Position numbers and translations under genes: made by a program. Under the pieces are notes generated by a model. It did no database searches, was not told the origin of the DNA, and worked only from the letters and a program-made list of their open reading frames with translations. Positions 9,972 through 20,241 of a DNA stretch of 64,000 nucleotides are shown here, one piece after another. Each line of letters opens with the position of its first letter. The first letter of the stretch is position 1. The DNA lies in assembly GCF_027924605.1 (NCBI RefSeq), contig NZ_AP027042.1:5247524-5311523 (forward strand). Direction: 5' to 3'. Source of the stretch: Dyella sp. GSA-30 (lineage in GTDB: Bacteria; Pseudomonadota; Gammaproteobacteria; Xanthomonadales; Rhodanobacteraceae).

Positions 9972-12176
9972 ATGCATCCCGACACCCGCCGATTCCGTTC
10001 GCCTTATTCCCTCGCGCTCGCCTGTCTCATAGCGTTTGCGCCAACCTGCAAGACACAGGCTCAGACAGCCGACGCAGCGCGCTGGCAAGCACAGGCACAG
10101 GCCGTCACGATCACTCGCGACGATTGGGGCATCGCCCATGTGCACGGCAAGACCGATGCGGATGCGGTGTTCGGCATGGTCTACGCGCAAGCGGAAGACG
10201 ACTTCAACCGCGTCGAGACCAACTACCTCAATGCGCTTGGCCGGCTCGCCGAGGCCGAAGGCGAATCGGCACTCTGGCGCGATCTGCGCATGAAGCTGTT
10301 CATCGACCCGACGGTGCTCAAGCAACGCTACGCCGCCAGCCCGCGCTGGCTGAAAGACCTGATGAACGCCTGGGCGGATGGCCTCAACTATTACCTCGCC
10401 ACGCACCCGCAGACGCATCCGCGCGTCATCACGCATTTCGAACCATGGATGGCCTTGAGTTTCAGCGAAGGCAGTATCGGCGGCGATATCGAGCGGGTAT
10501 CGCTCGACAAGCTGCAGGCCTTTTATGGTCACGACGGCGAACCGGTCGCCGCTGTCGATACGCCGTCGAGCTGGCAGGAACCCTCGGGCTCCAATGGCAT
10601 TGCGATCGCGCCCAAGCTGAGCGCGGACGGACATGCCTTGCTATTGATCAACCCACATACGTCGTTCTTTTTCCGATCCGAATTGCAGATGAGCAGCGAT
10701 GCAGGACTGGATGCGTACGGCGCGGTGACCTGGGGTCAGTTTTTCGTCTACCAGGGTTTCAACCATCACATCGGGTGGATGCATACCTCTACCGGCGCGG
10801 ACGTCGTCGACGAATTCGCCGAGACGATCGTGCGCAAGGATGGCAAACCGTTCTATCGCTACGGCCACGAGCTGCGATCGATAACCACGCACACGATCGA
10901 CGTGCCCTTCCGCAAGCCTGATGGCTCCATGGGCAACCGCCGCTTTACCGTCTATGCCAGCCACCACGGTCCGATCGTGCGCGCAGCCGATGGTAAGTGG
11001 ATCGCCATCGCGCTCATGAACAAACCGATGGAGGCGCTCGAACAGAGCTGGTTGCGCACCAAGGCCAGCGACTATGCGAGCTACATGAAAGTCGCCGAGC
11101 TCAAGGCCAACTCCTCCAACAACACCATCTTTGCCGATGACAAGGGCGAGATCGCGTATCTGCATCCCCAGTTCATTCCACGGCGCGACGATCGATTCGA
11201 TTACACCAAGCCCGTCGACGGCAGCGATCCGGCGACGGATTGGAAGGGCCTGCACGCATTGAACGAAGCGCCGCATCTGCTCAACCCGGCCAACGGATGG
11301 ATAGCCAATACCAACAACTGGCCCTACTCGGCCGCCGCGCAATACAGCCCCAAGCGCGAGGACTATCCGCGCTACATGGACAGCGCGGGCGAAAATCCAC
11401 GCGGTCTCCACGCCACTCGCGTGCTGAGTGAGCGGTCCGACTTCACCATGACATCGCTGATCAGTGCGGCGTTCGATTCCTATCTGCCCGCGTTCGCGCG
11501 CCAGATACCCGTGCTGCTCGCCGACTACGACGCGTTGCCGGCAAATGACCCGCTGAGGAAAAAGCTCACCGGCCAGATCGCCCTGCTACGTCATTGGGAC
11601 TATCGCTGGGGCATCGCCTCGATGCCGACCACGCTGGCGGTGTTCTGGGGCGACATGCTCTGGGACAAGGTCGATACCTTCGATACCCACGAAGGCCTGT
11701 CGATCTACGACGTCATGGCCACCAAGGCGGGTAGCCAGGCGCGCCTGCAAGCGCTTAGCGAAGCGTCGGATCGTCTTGAAAAAGACTTCGGTAGCTGGGG
11801 CGTGCCGTGGGGCGAGGTCAACCGCTTCCAGCGTATCGACGGCGCCATCGTGCAACCGTTCAACGACGCCAAGCCCAGCATCCCCGTGCCGTTCACCTCA
11901 TCGCGCTGGGGCTCGCTCGCCTCGTTCGGCGCGCATCGCTGGCCCGGCACGAAACGCTATTACGGCACCAGCGGCAACAGCTTTGTCGCCGTGGTCGAAT
12001 TCGGCCCGAAAGTGCAGGCACGGGCAGTGACGGCGGGCGGTGAAAGCGGCCACCCGGGATCGCCGCATTTCAATGACGAAGCCGAGCGCTACACGACGGG
12101 CAATCTGCGCACCGTCTACTTCTGGCCGGAACAACTGAAGGAACATACCGAGCGTGTATATCACCCGGGCGCCTGA
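9972..12176 (+). CDS. Penicillin acylase family Ntn hydrolase
   Basis: 734 residues with an N-terminal signal peptide (SLALACLIAFAPTCKTQA). Family members are made as precursors and cut just before an internal Ser. Here the cut is expected at S207 in SGSNG, giving an alpha chain of about 180 residues after export and a beta chain of about 525. Supporting motifs are TITRDDWGIAHVHGKTDADA, YAQAEDDFNR, LLINPHTSF and YQGFNHHIGWMHTSTGADVVDEF. Relatives hydrolyse beta-lactam side chains, acyl-homoserine lactones or other amides, so quorum quenching is possible but unproven. Tail-to-tail with prmC, 5 bp apart. Confidence 0.9.
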   Translation: MHPDTRRFRSPYSLALACLIAFAPTCKTQAQTADAARWQAQAQAVTITRDDWGIAHVHGKTDADAVFGMVYAQAEDDFNRVETNYLNALGRLAEAEGESALWRDLRMKLFIDPTVLKQRYAASPRWLKDLMNAWADGLNYYLATHPQTHPRVITHFEPWMALSFSEGSIGGDIERVSLDKLQAFYGHDGEPVAAVDTPSSWQEPSGSNGIAIAPKLSADGHALLLINPHTSFFFRSELQMSSDAGLDAYGAVTWGQFFVYQGFNHHIGWMHTSTGADVVDEFAETIVRKDGKPFYRYGHELRSITTHTIDVPFRKPDGSMGNRRFTVYASHHGPIVRAADGKWIAIALMNKPMEALEQSWLRTKASDYASYMKVAELKANSSNNTIFADDKGEIAYLHPQFIPRRDDRFDYTKPVDGSDPATDWKGLHALNEAPHLLNPANGWIANTNNWPYSAAAQYSPKREDYPRYMDSAGENPRGLHATRVLSERSDFTMTSLISAAFDSYLPAFARQIPVLLADYDALPANDPLRKKLTGQIALLRHWDYRWGIASMPTTLAVFWGDMLWDKVDTFDTHEGLSIYDVMATKAGSQARLQALSEASDRLEKDFGSWGVPWGEVNRFQRIDGAIVQPFNDAKPSIPVPFTSSRWGSLASFGAHRWPGTKRYYGTSGNSFVAVVEFGPKVQARAVTAGGESGHPGSPHFNDEAERYTTGNLRTVYFWPEQLKEHTERVYHPGA

Positions 12177-12181
12177 TCGAG

Positions 12182-13000
12182 TCAGTCGTACCGGCCACCG
12201 CTGACCCGGTCGCGATCTTCCAGGTCGCGGAACGTCGTTACGTCCGCAAAGCCTGCCGCCTGCAATACCTGTCTTACGGCATCACCCTGATTCCAGCCAT
12301 GCTCCATCAGCAGCCAGCCGCCTCGCTCCAGATGCGCCGGTGCATCCCGGACGATCTGGCGTATGGCATCGAGGCCATCTGCGCCAGACGATAGCGCTCG
12401 CGGCGGCTCGAAGCGCAGATCGCCCTGACCGAGATGCGCATCACCGGCTTCGATATAAGGCGGATTGGATACGATCATGTCGAAGCGCCGGCCTTCCAGC
12501 GGTTCGAGCCAGTCACCCGGCACGCATTCGAGACGTACGTCGAGTCGTTGCGCATTGCGTTTGGCGACGGCCAGGGCATCGACACTGCGATCGGTCGCCA
12601 CGACGTGCGCACGCTTGCGCTCATGGGCCAGCGCCAGCGCGATCGCACCGCTACCGGTACCAAGATCGACCACCGATACAGGCGCATCGACCGGTAGCCG
12701 TTGCAGCGCAAGCTCGACCAGCAACTCGGTTTCCGGCCGCGGGATAAGTGTGGCCTGAGAAACTTCCAGGTCGAACGACCAGAAACCGCGCCGGCCCACG
12801 ATATAGGCGACCGGCTCACCGACCGCACGACGCTCCAGCATGGCGCGGTAAGTGCGCAGCGCCGTTGCGTCGAGCGGATCGGTATCGTGCGCGATCAACC
12901 AGCTGCGCGGCTTGTCCAGCGCGTACAGCAGCAACAGCTCGGCCTCGCCGCGTTCGATACGCTGCGAGCCTTCGGTCAACGCCTGCCTTACATCGGTCAT
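12182..13000 (-). CDS. prmC: Peptide chain release factor N5-glutamine methyltransferase
   Basis: 272 residues. It methylates the Gln of the GGQ motif in RF1 and RF2 using S-adenosylmethionine. The SAM fold motif [16 protein letters not shown], the catalytic NPPY ([10 protein letters not shown]) and [12 protein letters not shown] are all present. The start was set at 13000, where ATG overlaps the TGA of the upstream 1358-residue gene by 4 bp. This implies translational coupling; the longer in-frame extension would overlap that gene deeply. Confidence 0.96.
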   Translation of the reverse strand: MTDVRQALTEGSQRIERGEAELLLLYALDKPRSWLIAHDTDPLDATALRTYRAMLERRAVGEPVAYIVGRRGFWSFDLEVSQATLIPRPETELLVELALQRLPVDAPVSVVDLGTGSGAIALALAHERKRAHVVATDRSVDALAVAKRNAQRLDVRLECVPGDWLEPLEGRRFDMIVSNPPYIEAGDAHLGQGDLRFEPPRALSSGADGLDAIRQIVRDAPAHLERGGWLLMEHGWNQGDAVRQVLQAAGFADVTTFRDLEDRDRVSGGRYD

Positions 13001-16000
13001 GCCTTGTCTTCTTCCTGCGTGATCTTCATACGTTTCTGCCAGTAACCGCCACGGCTCCAGGCCGCGAACGCCCAGCGTAACCAACCGATCAAGGCATTGG
13101 CCAGCCATAGCGCCCACGCCAGCATGGCGATCTTGTAGATCCACAGCGACACGCTGAAGACGCTGCCGTGCGGGAGTTGCCCGGTAGCCTGATCGATGAA
13201 CCAGTTCAAACTCGTTGCCGACGAGTCGTTACCCACGATATGCATATTGGGCATGCCGAGCAGGCCACTGGGTACCGCGCCGATCAGCACAACCAATGCG
13301 GCAACGCTGAAGGCGATCAAAAAGCCTTGAATCACGTTAAACAACAATACCCTGGACTTTTCTGTCAATTCGTAGCGCGCACGCAAGCCAAACAGGATCA
13401 GCCACGCCGCAACCAGGGCGAACGCGCCCCAGGCCATGGCGGAAAAACCCAGGCCCAGCAGAAGCCACTGATGAAAACGCAACGGGGTTGGAGCATAGCG
13501 GGCAAGCAACCACGCAACGACCAACAACACGATCAACTGCGGCCAGTACAACACCGCCGGACCGTCGGTGGGCCCCCATGTCCACAGCACCCAGCGATCG
13601 CGCGGCAGGCCCGCATGCACATCAATGTTGGCCGCGGATGCGCCCAGATCGAACGATGAGGTCCGCAGTAACGTCGCCATGCCATGCGGCTCACGCAAGC
13701 CGATCACATAATTGTGGTCGCCCGGCAACAGCGGCAGTCCAAGTTTGCCGTCGCGGATACCCAGGTTGAGCGCGACGCCGTCGCGGTGTGCGTTGAGCAA
13801 GGTGGTGCCGGCAGGCAGGGTGATGGCGTGCTCGCCGCCACGTGTGCTGCGAATACGCAAAGTCACGGTCGTATCGGTCGCCCGCTCGCCGGTCTGCTGG
13901 TCGATCGTTACCTGATCGAACGCCAGGCTTTGTCCGGCGACCGCTTTTGGGCGGCTGATCGTCAATAGCAATTGTTCGCCGGGTAGCGGATGAAAGCTCA
14001 AGCCATCGTCGTTGCTACTCCCCGGCACACCCTCGCTGTCCACATGCAGGATGGCAGCTGCCTGCAACACCCATACCTCCGCGCGCTCGCCCAGGCCAGG
14101 CGCTTTCAATACGAGCTTATCGACGTGATCGAGGCGGCTGCTCCACTCGACCGTATTCTGCCCGGCGTTGAAGGTGACCCCGATATGCCCGTCATGAACG
14201 CGCAAGTCTTCGCCGGTGGGGTGCTCGCCTGCAAGCAGCGGTACATCGAGACTGAAACCGCCCTCGCTGGGTGCGATGCGCTCGACCTGCGTACGCACGG
14301 TCCAGTCCACGTCCAGCATCACGGTACGCGTGACACGCACATAGGGCGGAAACGTCTGCGTGGCTTGCGGCTGATTGCTTGCACCGCTCGCACTGCGCAC
14401 TCGATTCAGCGCAAGGCTGTCGCCGAGCAGACGCCCTGCATCGATGCTTTCGGTAGACCAGCCTTGCCCGGTAAAGACGACGCGCTGGGGTGCGTCCGAG
14501 AACAGCAGACCCACCGTATCGGCATTGCTGGCGTGATAGCGCAAGCTGACCTTGTGCACGCCACGGTCCAGCCGCAGCCATAGCTCATCGCCGTCGCGCC
14601 CCAAAGGCGCGTCGCCATGGCCATCGGCGGTGACGGTTTGCAGCGCAAGCGTGTCATCGGGATGTGGCAACTGGAACGCCACGGTGGCGCCGACATGAAC
14701 CTCCATGTCGACAACGATATCGTCGCCGTTGGCCTGCACGGTCGCCTGCGCTACTGCGGCACATTGCGGCACGCACTTGGGTGCCTCGACCAGGCGACCA
14801 TGCAGCTGGTTCAACAGATCCTGGTCCGGCAGCGATTGCGCATGGGCGCCGTGCGGCAGCAAGGCGATCGCCAGCAACGCAGCACCAGCGCCTCCACGCA
14901 TGCGCCAACGCGGCGATGAGCCAGCGGATGTGTGCCATAGCGACAGCGCAAGCCGGGCCAACCATAGGACCAGCAGTGCTAGCATCGCCACGCGCAACAA
15001 GCGGACCAGCCATGACGGCGCAATGACCAGTCGCATCGTCTGGTCCACCGTCACCGGGCCAGACCATCCCAGGACGTAGTCATTGAACACACCCCAGTGA
15101 GGCGTGCCGCCACCCGCCTGGATCACGCTGTGCGTATCGAAGCCATACGCCGTTGCGGATGCCGGCGCGCGCGCAGCCGTCACGGTGATGCTCGACAGGC
15201 TGGACGCGTCACGCCGCTCCTTCATGGCTTTCGGCTGCGCAACAAAGCCGCCCATTGCTCCGTTGTTTCCCATGGCCATTTCAGCCTGCGGCGGCGCAGG
15301 AGGTGCAGGTGCGGGCGCCACTGCAGGAGCCGCCTGCGGCTCGACCATTTGCACGAATACCCCCGGCGTGATTTCGCCCTCCTCCAGCTGAGGATGCAAT
15401 GCGTACTGCATCTGCGTCGCCGCAAATGGCAGTGAGAACAGCACACCCAACGCGAGCGCGGCGATGGCTCCGACACGTGCGACACCATGCAGGCGTCCCG
15501 TCGGCAACGCACGCATCAACAGGGCGAGCGCCAGCGCGACGCCCAACGTCCAGCGTGGCGCGCCGGCTTCGTGTTGCGACAGTACGAGAAACCCGACCGC
15601 CACCAAGGCCCACGACCAGCCCAGCCAGCGACCGGTGAGCAGCGCGATCAACGCGACGACGAACAGATCGAGCAGGCTCCAGCGAGCAACCCAGGTGTCA
15701 GGCGCATGGTCCGCACCGGGAGCGCCAAGCAGGCGATAGCCGTAAGGCAGGTGCAGCGTGGCATCGATATGCTCGAATGGCACCTGCCAACCGGCCGCGG
15801 ACAATGTTCCCGCATGGGTGGGTAAACGAAGACCGGCAGACAGATCGATCTTCTTGTTGCGTACCTCGATACCTTCACGCTGATCGCTGCCGGAAGTGAT
15901 CAGCAACGGCATGTCGTTGAGCGACGCGCGCTGCAACTGCCAGGGCGCGGTGACGTTCAGCCGTTGCGTATTGTGTAGCTCGCCATCCACGTGATCAGTC

Positions 16001-17073
16001 ACGTTCAAACCGCTGCCGTCGAAGTCCAGCCACATCTCACGCGTCAAGGTCAGCCGATCGCCTTGCCCACCTTCACCGCCACGCGTGCCCAGCTCGATCG
16101 TGACACCATGGCTCTTGTCCATCACATAGGCAGGCAACGCCTGCCATTCACTCGGCACGCCGCCTTGTGCAGCATCCGTACCCTGCCCGTCGACACGCGT
16201 GCTGCGCAGCTCCGGCTGGTCGGAATAGCTCCAGATTTCCTGCGCAGGCCAAGGCGCCGACGTCGCCGGCAAGTCCACGTGCTGCAGTGGCTCTACCGCG
16301 CGGGCATGCAAGGTCACGGTCCAGTCGCCGGGCCGCAGTTGCACGCGCAGGCGACCGTCGTTCTCCAGGCGCGCTGGCAGATCGGCATCGAGCGAGGTGG
16401 CGACAAAGCCTTTGGGCAAGGCCGGTCCCAGCCATTGCTCACGCGCACTGCCGGCGACATTGAGCATCACTCTTGTTTCGAGCGTCCCCGGAAGACCATC
16501 CTGCAGGTGTCGGTACACGCGTACCGATAAAGCATCGGCGGCGCGCTGGGTTGCCGCCGCCTCGCCCAACGTCAACTGGTCGCCGTCGCGTTCGACACGC
16601 GTGACCTCGGCGCCATCGAGCTTGAGATGAATCAAGCCGATCGTTTCGGGCACGATCAGACCCGCGGGACGCTCGCTCCATGGCAGGTTGCCGCGCAGAT
16701 TGTAGTCACCGCTTTCCAGCCACACTTGCGGTTGGTCGTCGTTCTTCAATACCGGCACGGGTTTGTTGTTGGCCGTGACCTGCTGTGGCCAGTAACGCGC
16801 GTCGCCCGGCAATGCGATCCAGCCCGGCGCGTCGACATGAACATCCAGGCTGAAGCGCGCGCCGCTCTTGTCCGCGTCCAGTGCCAGCCTTCCAGGCCAT
16901 GCACATCGATAGGTGCCTGCCTGTGGTTGCTGATCGGAGGGAAAGGGGCAGCCATGCTGCGGCAGGTCGTGAAGCACCCAGCCCTGCCAATCGCGCAACG
17001 GCGACGGGATGTCCTGCGCAAACAGCGGCGATGCCGCGATCCATAGCACGGCCAACACAAACCAACGACGCAT
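12997..17073 (-). CDS. Very large membrane-anchored periplasmic protein of unknown function
   Basis: 1358 residues; I do not recognise a named family. A signal peptide ([16 protein letters not shown]) leads into about 440 residues of beta-rich sequence with no membrane segments. Four membrane helices follow (about 465-555), then a Pro/Ala-rich linker (about 585-600). A short conserved-looking block ([25 protein letters not shown]) precedes another membrane helix (about 685-710) and a second signal-peptide-like stretch ([15 protein letters not shown], about 730-745). A second beta-rich domain (about 745-1165) and C-terminal helices (about 1170-1330) complete it. The two-part repetition suggests fusion of two exported modules. 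It is coupled to prmC by a 4-bp overlap. Confidence 0.85.
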   Translation of the reverse strand: MRRWFVLAVLWIAASPLFAQDIPSPLRDWQGWVLHDLPQHGCPFPSDQQPQAGTYRCAWPGRLALDADKSGARFSLDVHVDAPGWIALPGDARYWPQQVTANNKPVPVLKNDDQPQVWLESGDYNLRGNLPWSERPAGLIVPETIGLIHLKLDGAEVTRVERDGDQLTLGEAAATQRAADALSVRVYRHLQDGLPGTLETRVMLNVAGSAREQWLGPALPKGFVATSLDADLPARLENDGRLRVQLRPGDWTVTLHARAVEPLQHVDLPATSAPWPAQEIWSYSDQPELRSTRVDGQGTDAAQGGVPSEWQALPAYVMDKSHGVTIELGTRGGEGGQGDRLTLTREMWLDFDGSGLNVTDHVDGELHNTQRLNVTAPWQLQRASLNDMPLLITSGSDQREGIEVRNKKIDLSAGLRLPTHAGTLSAAGWQVPFEHIDATLHLPYGYRLLGAPGADHAPDTWVARWSLLDLFVVALIALLTGRWLGWSWALVAVGFLVLSQHEAGAPRWTLGVALALALLMRALPTGRLHGVARVGAIAALALGVLFSLPFAATQMQYALHPQLEEGEITPGVFVQMVEPQAAPAVAPAPAPPAPPQAEMAMGNNGAMGGFVAQPKAMKERRDASSLSSITVTAARAPASATAYGFDTHSVIQAGGGTPHWGVFNDYVLGWSGPVTVDQTMRLVIAPSWLVRLLRVAMLALLVLWLARLALSLWHTSAGSSPRWRMRGGAGAALLAIALLPHGAHAQSLPDQDLLNQLHGRLVEAPKCVPQCAAVAQATVQANGDDIVVDMEVHVGATVAFQLPHPDDTLALQTVTADGHGDAPLGRDGDELWLRLDRGVHKVSLRYHASNADTVGLLFSDAPQRVVFTGQGWSTESIDAGRLLGDSLALNRVRSASGASNQPQATQTFPPYVRVTRTVMLDVDWTVRTQVERIAPSEGGFSLDVPLLAGEHPTGEDLRVHDGHIGVTFNAGQNTVEWSSRLDHVDKLVLKAPGLGERAEVWVLQAAAILHVDSEGVPGSSNDDGLSFHPLPGEQLLLTISRPKAVAGQSLAFDQVTIDQQTGERATDTTVTLRIRSTRGGEHAITLPAGTTLLNAHRDGVALNLGIRDGKLGLPLLPGDHNYVIGLREPHGMATLLRTSSFDLGASAANIDVHAGLPRDRWVLWTWGPTDGPAVLYWPQLIVLLVVAWLLARYAPTPLRFHQWLLLGLGFSAMAWGAFALVAAWLILFGLRARYELTEKSRVLLFNVIQGFLIAFSVAALVVLIGAVPSGLLGMPNMHIVGNDSSATSLNWFIDQATGQLPHGSVFSVSLWIYKIAMLAWALWLANALIGWLRWAFAAWSRGGYWQKRMKITQEEDKA

Positions 17074-17156
17074 ACCTGTCTCTCCCCTGCCCCCATGGCA
17101 CGGCTCAGTGTAGGTGCAACGGCGGGTCCAGCTGAATGGGGTTGGTCCGGTGCCAA

Positions 17157-17189
17157 TAAAAACGCCGGGCGGTTCGCACCGCCCGGCGT
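17157..17189 (-). terminator. Intrinsic terminator of the M1 aminopeptidase gene
   Basis: Perfect 12-bp GC-rich stem (17162-17173 with 17178-17189), TCGC loop, followed on the minus strand by TTTTT. It lies 22 bp past the aminopeptidase stop. Confidence 0.9.
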
Positions 17190-17210
17190 CGTTTCAGTCT
17201 TCCCAGTCGA

Positions 17211-19895
17211 TCAGCGCGTGATCGCGGTCGGGTCCTGCTTTGCCTTGAGTGCGGCGCACAGGAGCGTGTTTTCACGCGTCTGGGCGAGGCCGCGCTCGGC
17301 ACCGGTCACGTCTTTCAGACGCGGCTTGAAGAACGCCTCCAGGCGATCAGCCTCGGCCTGCGAGCAACCGCCACCACCCATCATGCTGGGCAGACGGCCA
17401 CCGGCGAAGCTGCCGGTACGGGCGATGATCTTGTCGTAGTTGGCCACTGACCAGTTCCAGATCGCGTCGCGACTGGTCTGGGTGTCGCGATTGCCACGCA
17501 GGATGGCGGCCATCTCGCCAACCTTGACGTCCTTGCCAAGCGCAAAGTTGCGTGCACGCTCGGCATCGGCCGGATCCTTGACCGACGCAATGCCTTGCAG
17601 CATGGCATTGCGCGAGGCCGGATCGCTGGTCTTGGGCAACTGTGCAATCAGCTCGTCGAGCGCCGGCTTGCCGCGCTCCTGCACCGCCACGCCCAGCGCG
17701 CTGCCAAGCAGATCCGGATCGGCCGCGGCCAGATCGAGACTGCCGTCGGCCTTGGTCTTGAGCGCTGCATCGCCCTGCTTGAGCAGTTGGGCACGGACCT
17801 CGGGAACCGAGTAATCCAGCGCCAGGCTTTCGGCCAGAGCACTACGCAGCAGCGAATCGCCGTCCGGCTCACCGGCCTTGCGCTTGTAGCCCAGTTGCTG
17901 CAGACGCGGCAGATAAGCCGCCTTCACCCAACTCTGCACGCGGGCGCGCTGTGCATCGGTGACCGCTTCGTTTTGGTAGATCCAGTCGATCTGGGTCAGC
18001 GGCGCAGTGGCCACTTCGCGCGTCTTGGAAGCCGTCAGCGGCTTGAGTGCAGTCAACACGTCGTGGGCATCGAGATCGCCATGACGGAAACCCGCACCGA
18101 TCGCATCGGCATAGGCGAGCTGTTCGGCATCGTCCAGCTTGCCGATCTGCTTGCCGAGTGCACCCAGGTCGGCCTTGTCCATGCTGAAACGGTAGTAACC
18201 CGAACCGTTCGCGTTCGGCATCACCCAGGTGTTCTTGGCGGCGTCGGCGAGCACCATCGAACCGTCCTTCTCGCTCAACAGCTCGCAGGCGACCTTGCTG
18301 CCACTGGCTGCACCGTAGCGCACGCATACCGGCACGCCCCACACGCGATTGGCATCGCCGGCGCTGCCAACCGGCAGATAGCGGCTCTGGGTCAGATGCA
18401 GCACGGTCTTGCCGCCTTCCTGGGTCAGCTTGGTCTGCACGTACGGCACACCGGACTGATTGAGGAAGCTGCGGAACGCAGCCTTGAAATCGTCGCCCTT
18501 GTCGGCCGCTTTGGCGATCGAATCGATCAGGTCGTCGGCGGTGGCGTTGCCGAACTTGTGTTCCTGGATGTAGGCACGCATGCCCTTCTGGAACACCGGC
18601 TCGGTGACATAGCCCTCGAACATGCCGAGCACACTGGCACCCTTCTGATAGGTAATGCCGTCGAACGCGGTTTCGATATCGCCGTTGCCGGTGATCTCCT
18701 GACGGATCTTGCGCGCGGTCACCAGGCTGTCGTTGTTCATCGCGCCCTGCGCACCGTGCACGCGGTCGAGATCGGCGCGGTACTCCGGATGCACCTTCTG
18801 CGTCACCTTCTGCTGCATCCAGGTCGCAAAAGCTTCGTTGAGCCACAGGTCGTCCCACCAGCCCATGGTCACGGTGTCTCCGGTCCACTGGTGCGCCAGC
18901 TCATGCGCGGTGACGTTGAACGAACCGCGCACGTAGTTGGCCGGGGAGTCCTTGTCGAGCAGCAACAGCCAGTCGCGGAAGGTCACCAGACCCGGGTTTT
19001 CCATCGCGCCGGCGGAGAAGTCGGGCGCGGCGAGCAGATCAAGCTTGTCCCACGGATAGCCGAAGCCGTAATAGTTCTCCAGCGTGTGGATAATCGACGG
19101 TGTCTCGCCCAGCACATGCTGCATGCGATGACCTTCGCCCTTGGCGGCGATACCGCGCAGCTCGGTGCTGTGATTGCGGAATTCCGTAGCCGAGATATCC
19201 GGGCCTTTCACGACGTCCCACGGACCCACGCCAAAAGCGACCAGATAGGTCGGCAGCGGCTCGGTCTGCGAGAAGCTCAGCTTCTTCCAGCCATCGCCGG
19301 CCGGCTCTTCCTTCACCTGCTTGGTGTTGGCGATGCCGACTTCGTCATTGGGAATGGTCAGGGTCAGTTCGAACGGCGTCTTGAACGACGGCTCGTCGAA
19401 ACCGGGGAACGCATAGCGCGCGCTGATCGGCTCCATCTGCGTCATCGCATACGGCTGACCTTCGTGGCTGACCTTGTACAAACCCTGCAGCTGCTGGTTG
19501 AGCGGCGCGGTGTACTCGATCGCCACGCTCAATTCCTGTGGCTTCAAGCTGCTGCCGAAGTCGATCTTCGCTACGCCTTCATCCGGCGCGACCTCGACAT
19601 ATTTGGCGTTGTGCTTCTTGCCGGCGGCATCGGTCACGACGACCTTGGAGACCTTCAATTCGCGGCCATGCAGCCAGATGTGATCGGACGCCTGGGTGAG
19701 CTTGAGCTTGATCGTGGTGCTGCCGGAAAAATCCTGCTGGCGCGGATCCACCTTGAAGCTCAGCTGGTACGACTCGGGCATCGCCCAGCGCGGCAGCTTG
19801 CCGTGCGGCTGATCGTTGGCAGCGGAAGCTGCAAGCGCGGTGCCGCAACAAGCGGCGAGCGCGGTAAGCACGAGCGGACGTACGAACTGACGCAT
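17211..19895 (-). CDS. M1 family zinc aminopeptidase, exported
   Basis: 894 residues with a signal peptide (VRPLVLTALAACCGTALAAS). It removes N-terminal residues from peptides. The substrate-binding GAMENPG motif (about residue 295) and the zinc signature HELAHQW (H331, E332, H335) with the third ligand E354 in WLNEAFATW are intact. The C-terminal half is the ERAP1-like helical domain. Start chosen at 19895, in front of the signal peptide and after a GGGAATCC-type region; the frame remains open upstream to 20048 but that extension would bury the signal peptide. It probably supplies amino acids together with the S10 enzyme nearby. Confidence 0.95.
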   Translation of the reverse strand: MRQFVRPLVLTALAACCGTALAASAANDQPHGKLPRWAMPESYQLSFKVDPRQQDFSGSTTIKLKLTQASDHIWLHGRELKVSKVVVTDAAGKKHNAKYVEVAPDEGVAKIDFGSSLKPQELSVAIEYTAPLNQQLQGLYKVSHEGQPYAMTQMEPISARYAFPGFDEPSFKTPFELTLTIPNDEVGIANTKQVKEEPAGDGWKKLSFSQTEPLPTYLVAFGVGPWDVVKGPDISATEFRNHSTELRGIAAKGEGHRMQHVLGETPSIIHTLENYYGFGYPWDKLDLLAAPDFSAGAMENPGLVTFRDWLLLLDKDSPANYVRGSFNVTAHELAHQWTGDTVTMGWWDDLWLNEAFATWMQQKVTQKVHPEYRADLDRVHGAQGAMNNDSLVTARKIRQEITGNGDIETAFDGITYQKGASVLGMFEGYVTEPVFQKGMRAYIQEHKFGNATADDLIDSIAKAADKGDDFKAAFRSFLNQSGVPYVQTKLTQEGGKTVLHLTQSRYLPVGSAGDANRVWGVPVCVRYGAASGSKVACELLSEKDGSMVLADAAKNTWVMPNANGSGYYRFSMDKADLGALGKQIGKLDDAEQLAYADAIGAGFRHGDLDAHDVLTALKPLTASKTREVATAPLTQIDWIYQNEAVTDAQRARVQSWVKAAYLPRLQQLGYKRKAGEPDGDSLLRSALAESLALDYSVPEVRAQLLKQGDAALKTKADGSLDLAAADPDLLGSALGVAVQERGKPALDELIAQLPKTSDPASRNAMLQGIASVKDPADAERARNFALGKDVKVGEMAAILRGNRDTQTSRDAIWNWSVANYDKIIARTGSFAGGRLPSMMGGGGCSQAEADRLEAFFKPRLKDVTGAERGLAQTRENTLLCAALKAKQDPTAITR

Positions 19896-20026
19896 GGCTG
19901 GGGATTCCCTGGGGGTGAAAACGAGCCGCCACGCTAGGAGCAGCATGACTTCGGACACAGTGCCATAAGGCATGGGCCTGGTTCGACACGAAAAAGGCTT
20001 GCGCGGGAACCCACTGAACTTTGGGC

Positions 20027-20067
20027 AAAAAAAAACCGATAGAGCCACAAAGGGTCGCTATCGGTTT
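20027..20067 (-). terminator. Intrinsic terminator upstream of the M1 gene
   Basis: Perfect 10-bp stem (20033-20042 with 20058-20067) followed on the minus strand by a run of nine T. It lies between the oxyR upstream region and the M1 gene start at 19895, so it must end a short leftward transcript rather than a known gene. Confidence 0.88.
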
Positions 20068-20152
20068 GGAGTTGCGCGCGCCTGGCGGGGGGAGGGGATG
20101 GCGCGCGCCGTGCGAGAGAGCGGTTGATTGCCAACCTGGCTGCGTCCCGACA
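20027..20152 (-). ncRNA. Candidate OxyR-controlled small RNA, divergent from oxyR
   Basis: Predicted 126-nt transcript. A minus-strand promoter is visible: -35 TTGAGC (20182-20187), 17-bp spacer, -10 TATCTT (20159-20164), with the OxyR-type box abutting the -35 element. The RNA would hold a small hairpin (20122-20126 with 20132-20136), then a perfect 9-bp GC stem (20074-20082 with 20100-20108) carrying a 17-nt C-rich loop containing CCCCTCCCCCC, then the terminator hairpin ending in nine U. Length, position and orientation parallel E. coli OxyS, but no sequence similarity is claimed. An alternative is a 40-codon frame starting at 20180, but that start lies upstream of the predicted transcript. 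Confidence 0.6.
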
Positions 20153-20187
20153 AGGCAAAAGATACGCGCCTGGCATTCATTGCTCAA

Positions 20188-20224
20188 ATTGATTGTTAGT
20201 ATCATAATGATAGGCATACCCTAT
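20188..20224. promoter_or_regulatory. OxyR-type binding site between oxyR and the candidate sRNA
   Basis: Four tetranucleotides at the exact OxyR spacing: ATTG (20188), GTAT (20199), ATAG (20210), CTAT (20221), each separated by 7 nt. The consensus is ATAG-N7-CTAT-N7-ATAG-N7-CTAT; the score is 14 of 16. A rightward oxyR promoter (TTGCTC 20180-20185, CATAAT 20203-20208) overlaps it, consistent with autorepression. The leftward promoter begins at its edge, consistent with activation. Confidence 0.75.
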
Positions 20225-20241
20225 CGAGTACTCCGCTGCCC

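Noticed and set aside
17595-19937. 780-codon open frame opposite the M1 aminopeptidase
   Set aside because: Antisense shadow; the M1 gene shows intact zinc motifs and a signal peptide.
20058-20180. 40-codon frame MNARRVSF... that stops inside the terminator stem upstream of the M1 gene (leader-peptide idea)
   Set aside because: Its start lies within the predicted promoter spacer, upstream of the inferred transcript start, and it has no run of regulatory codons. The sRNA reading explains the region better, though the frame cannot be excluded.
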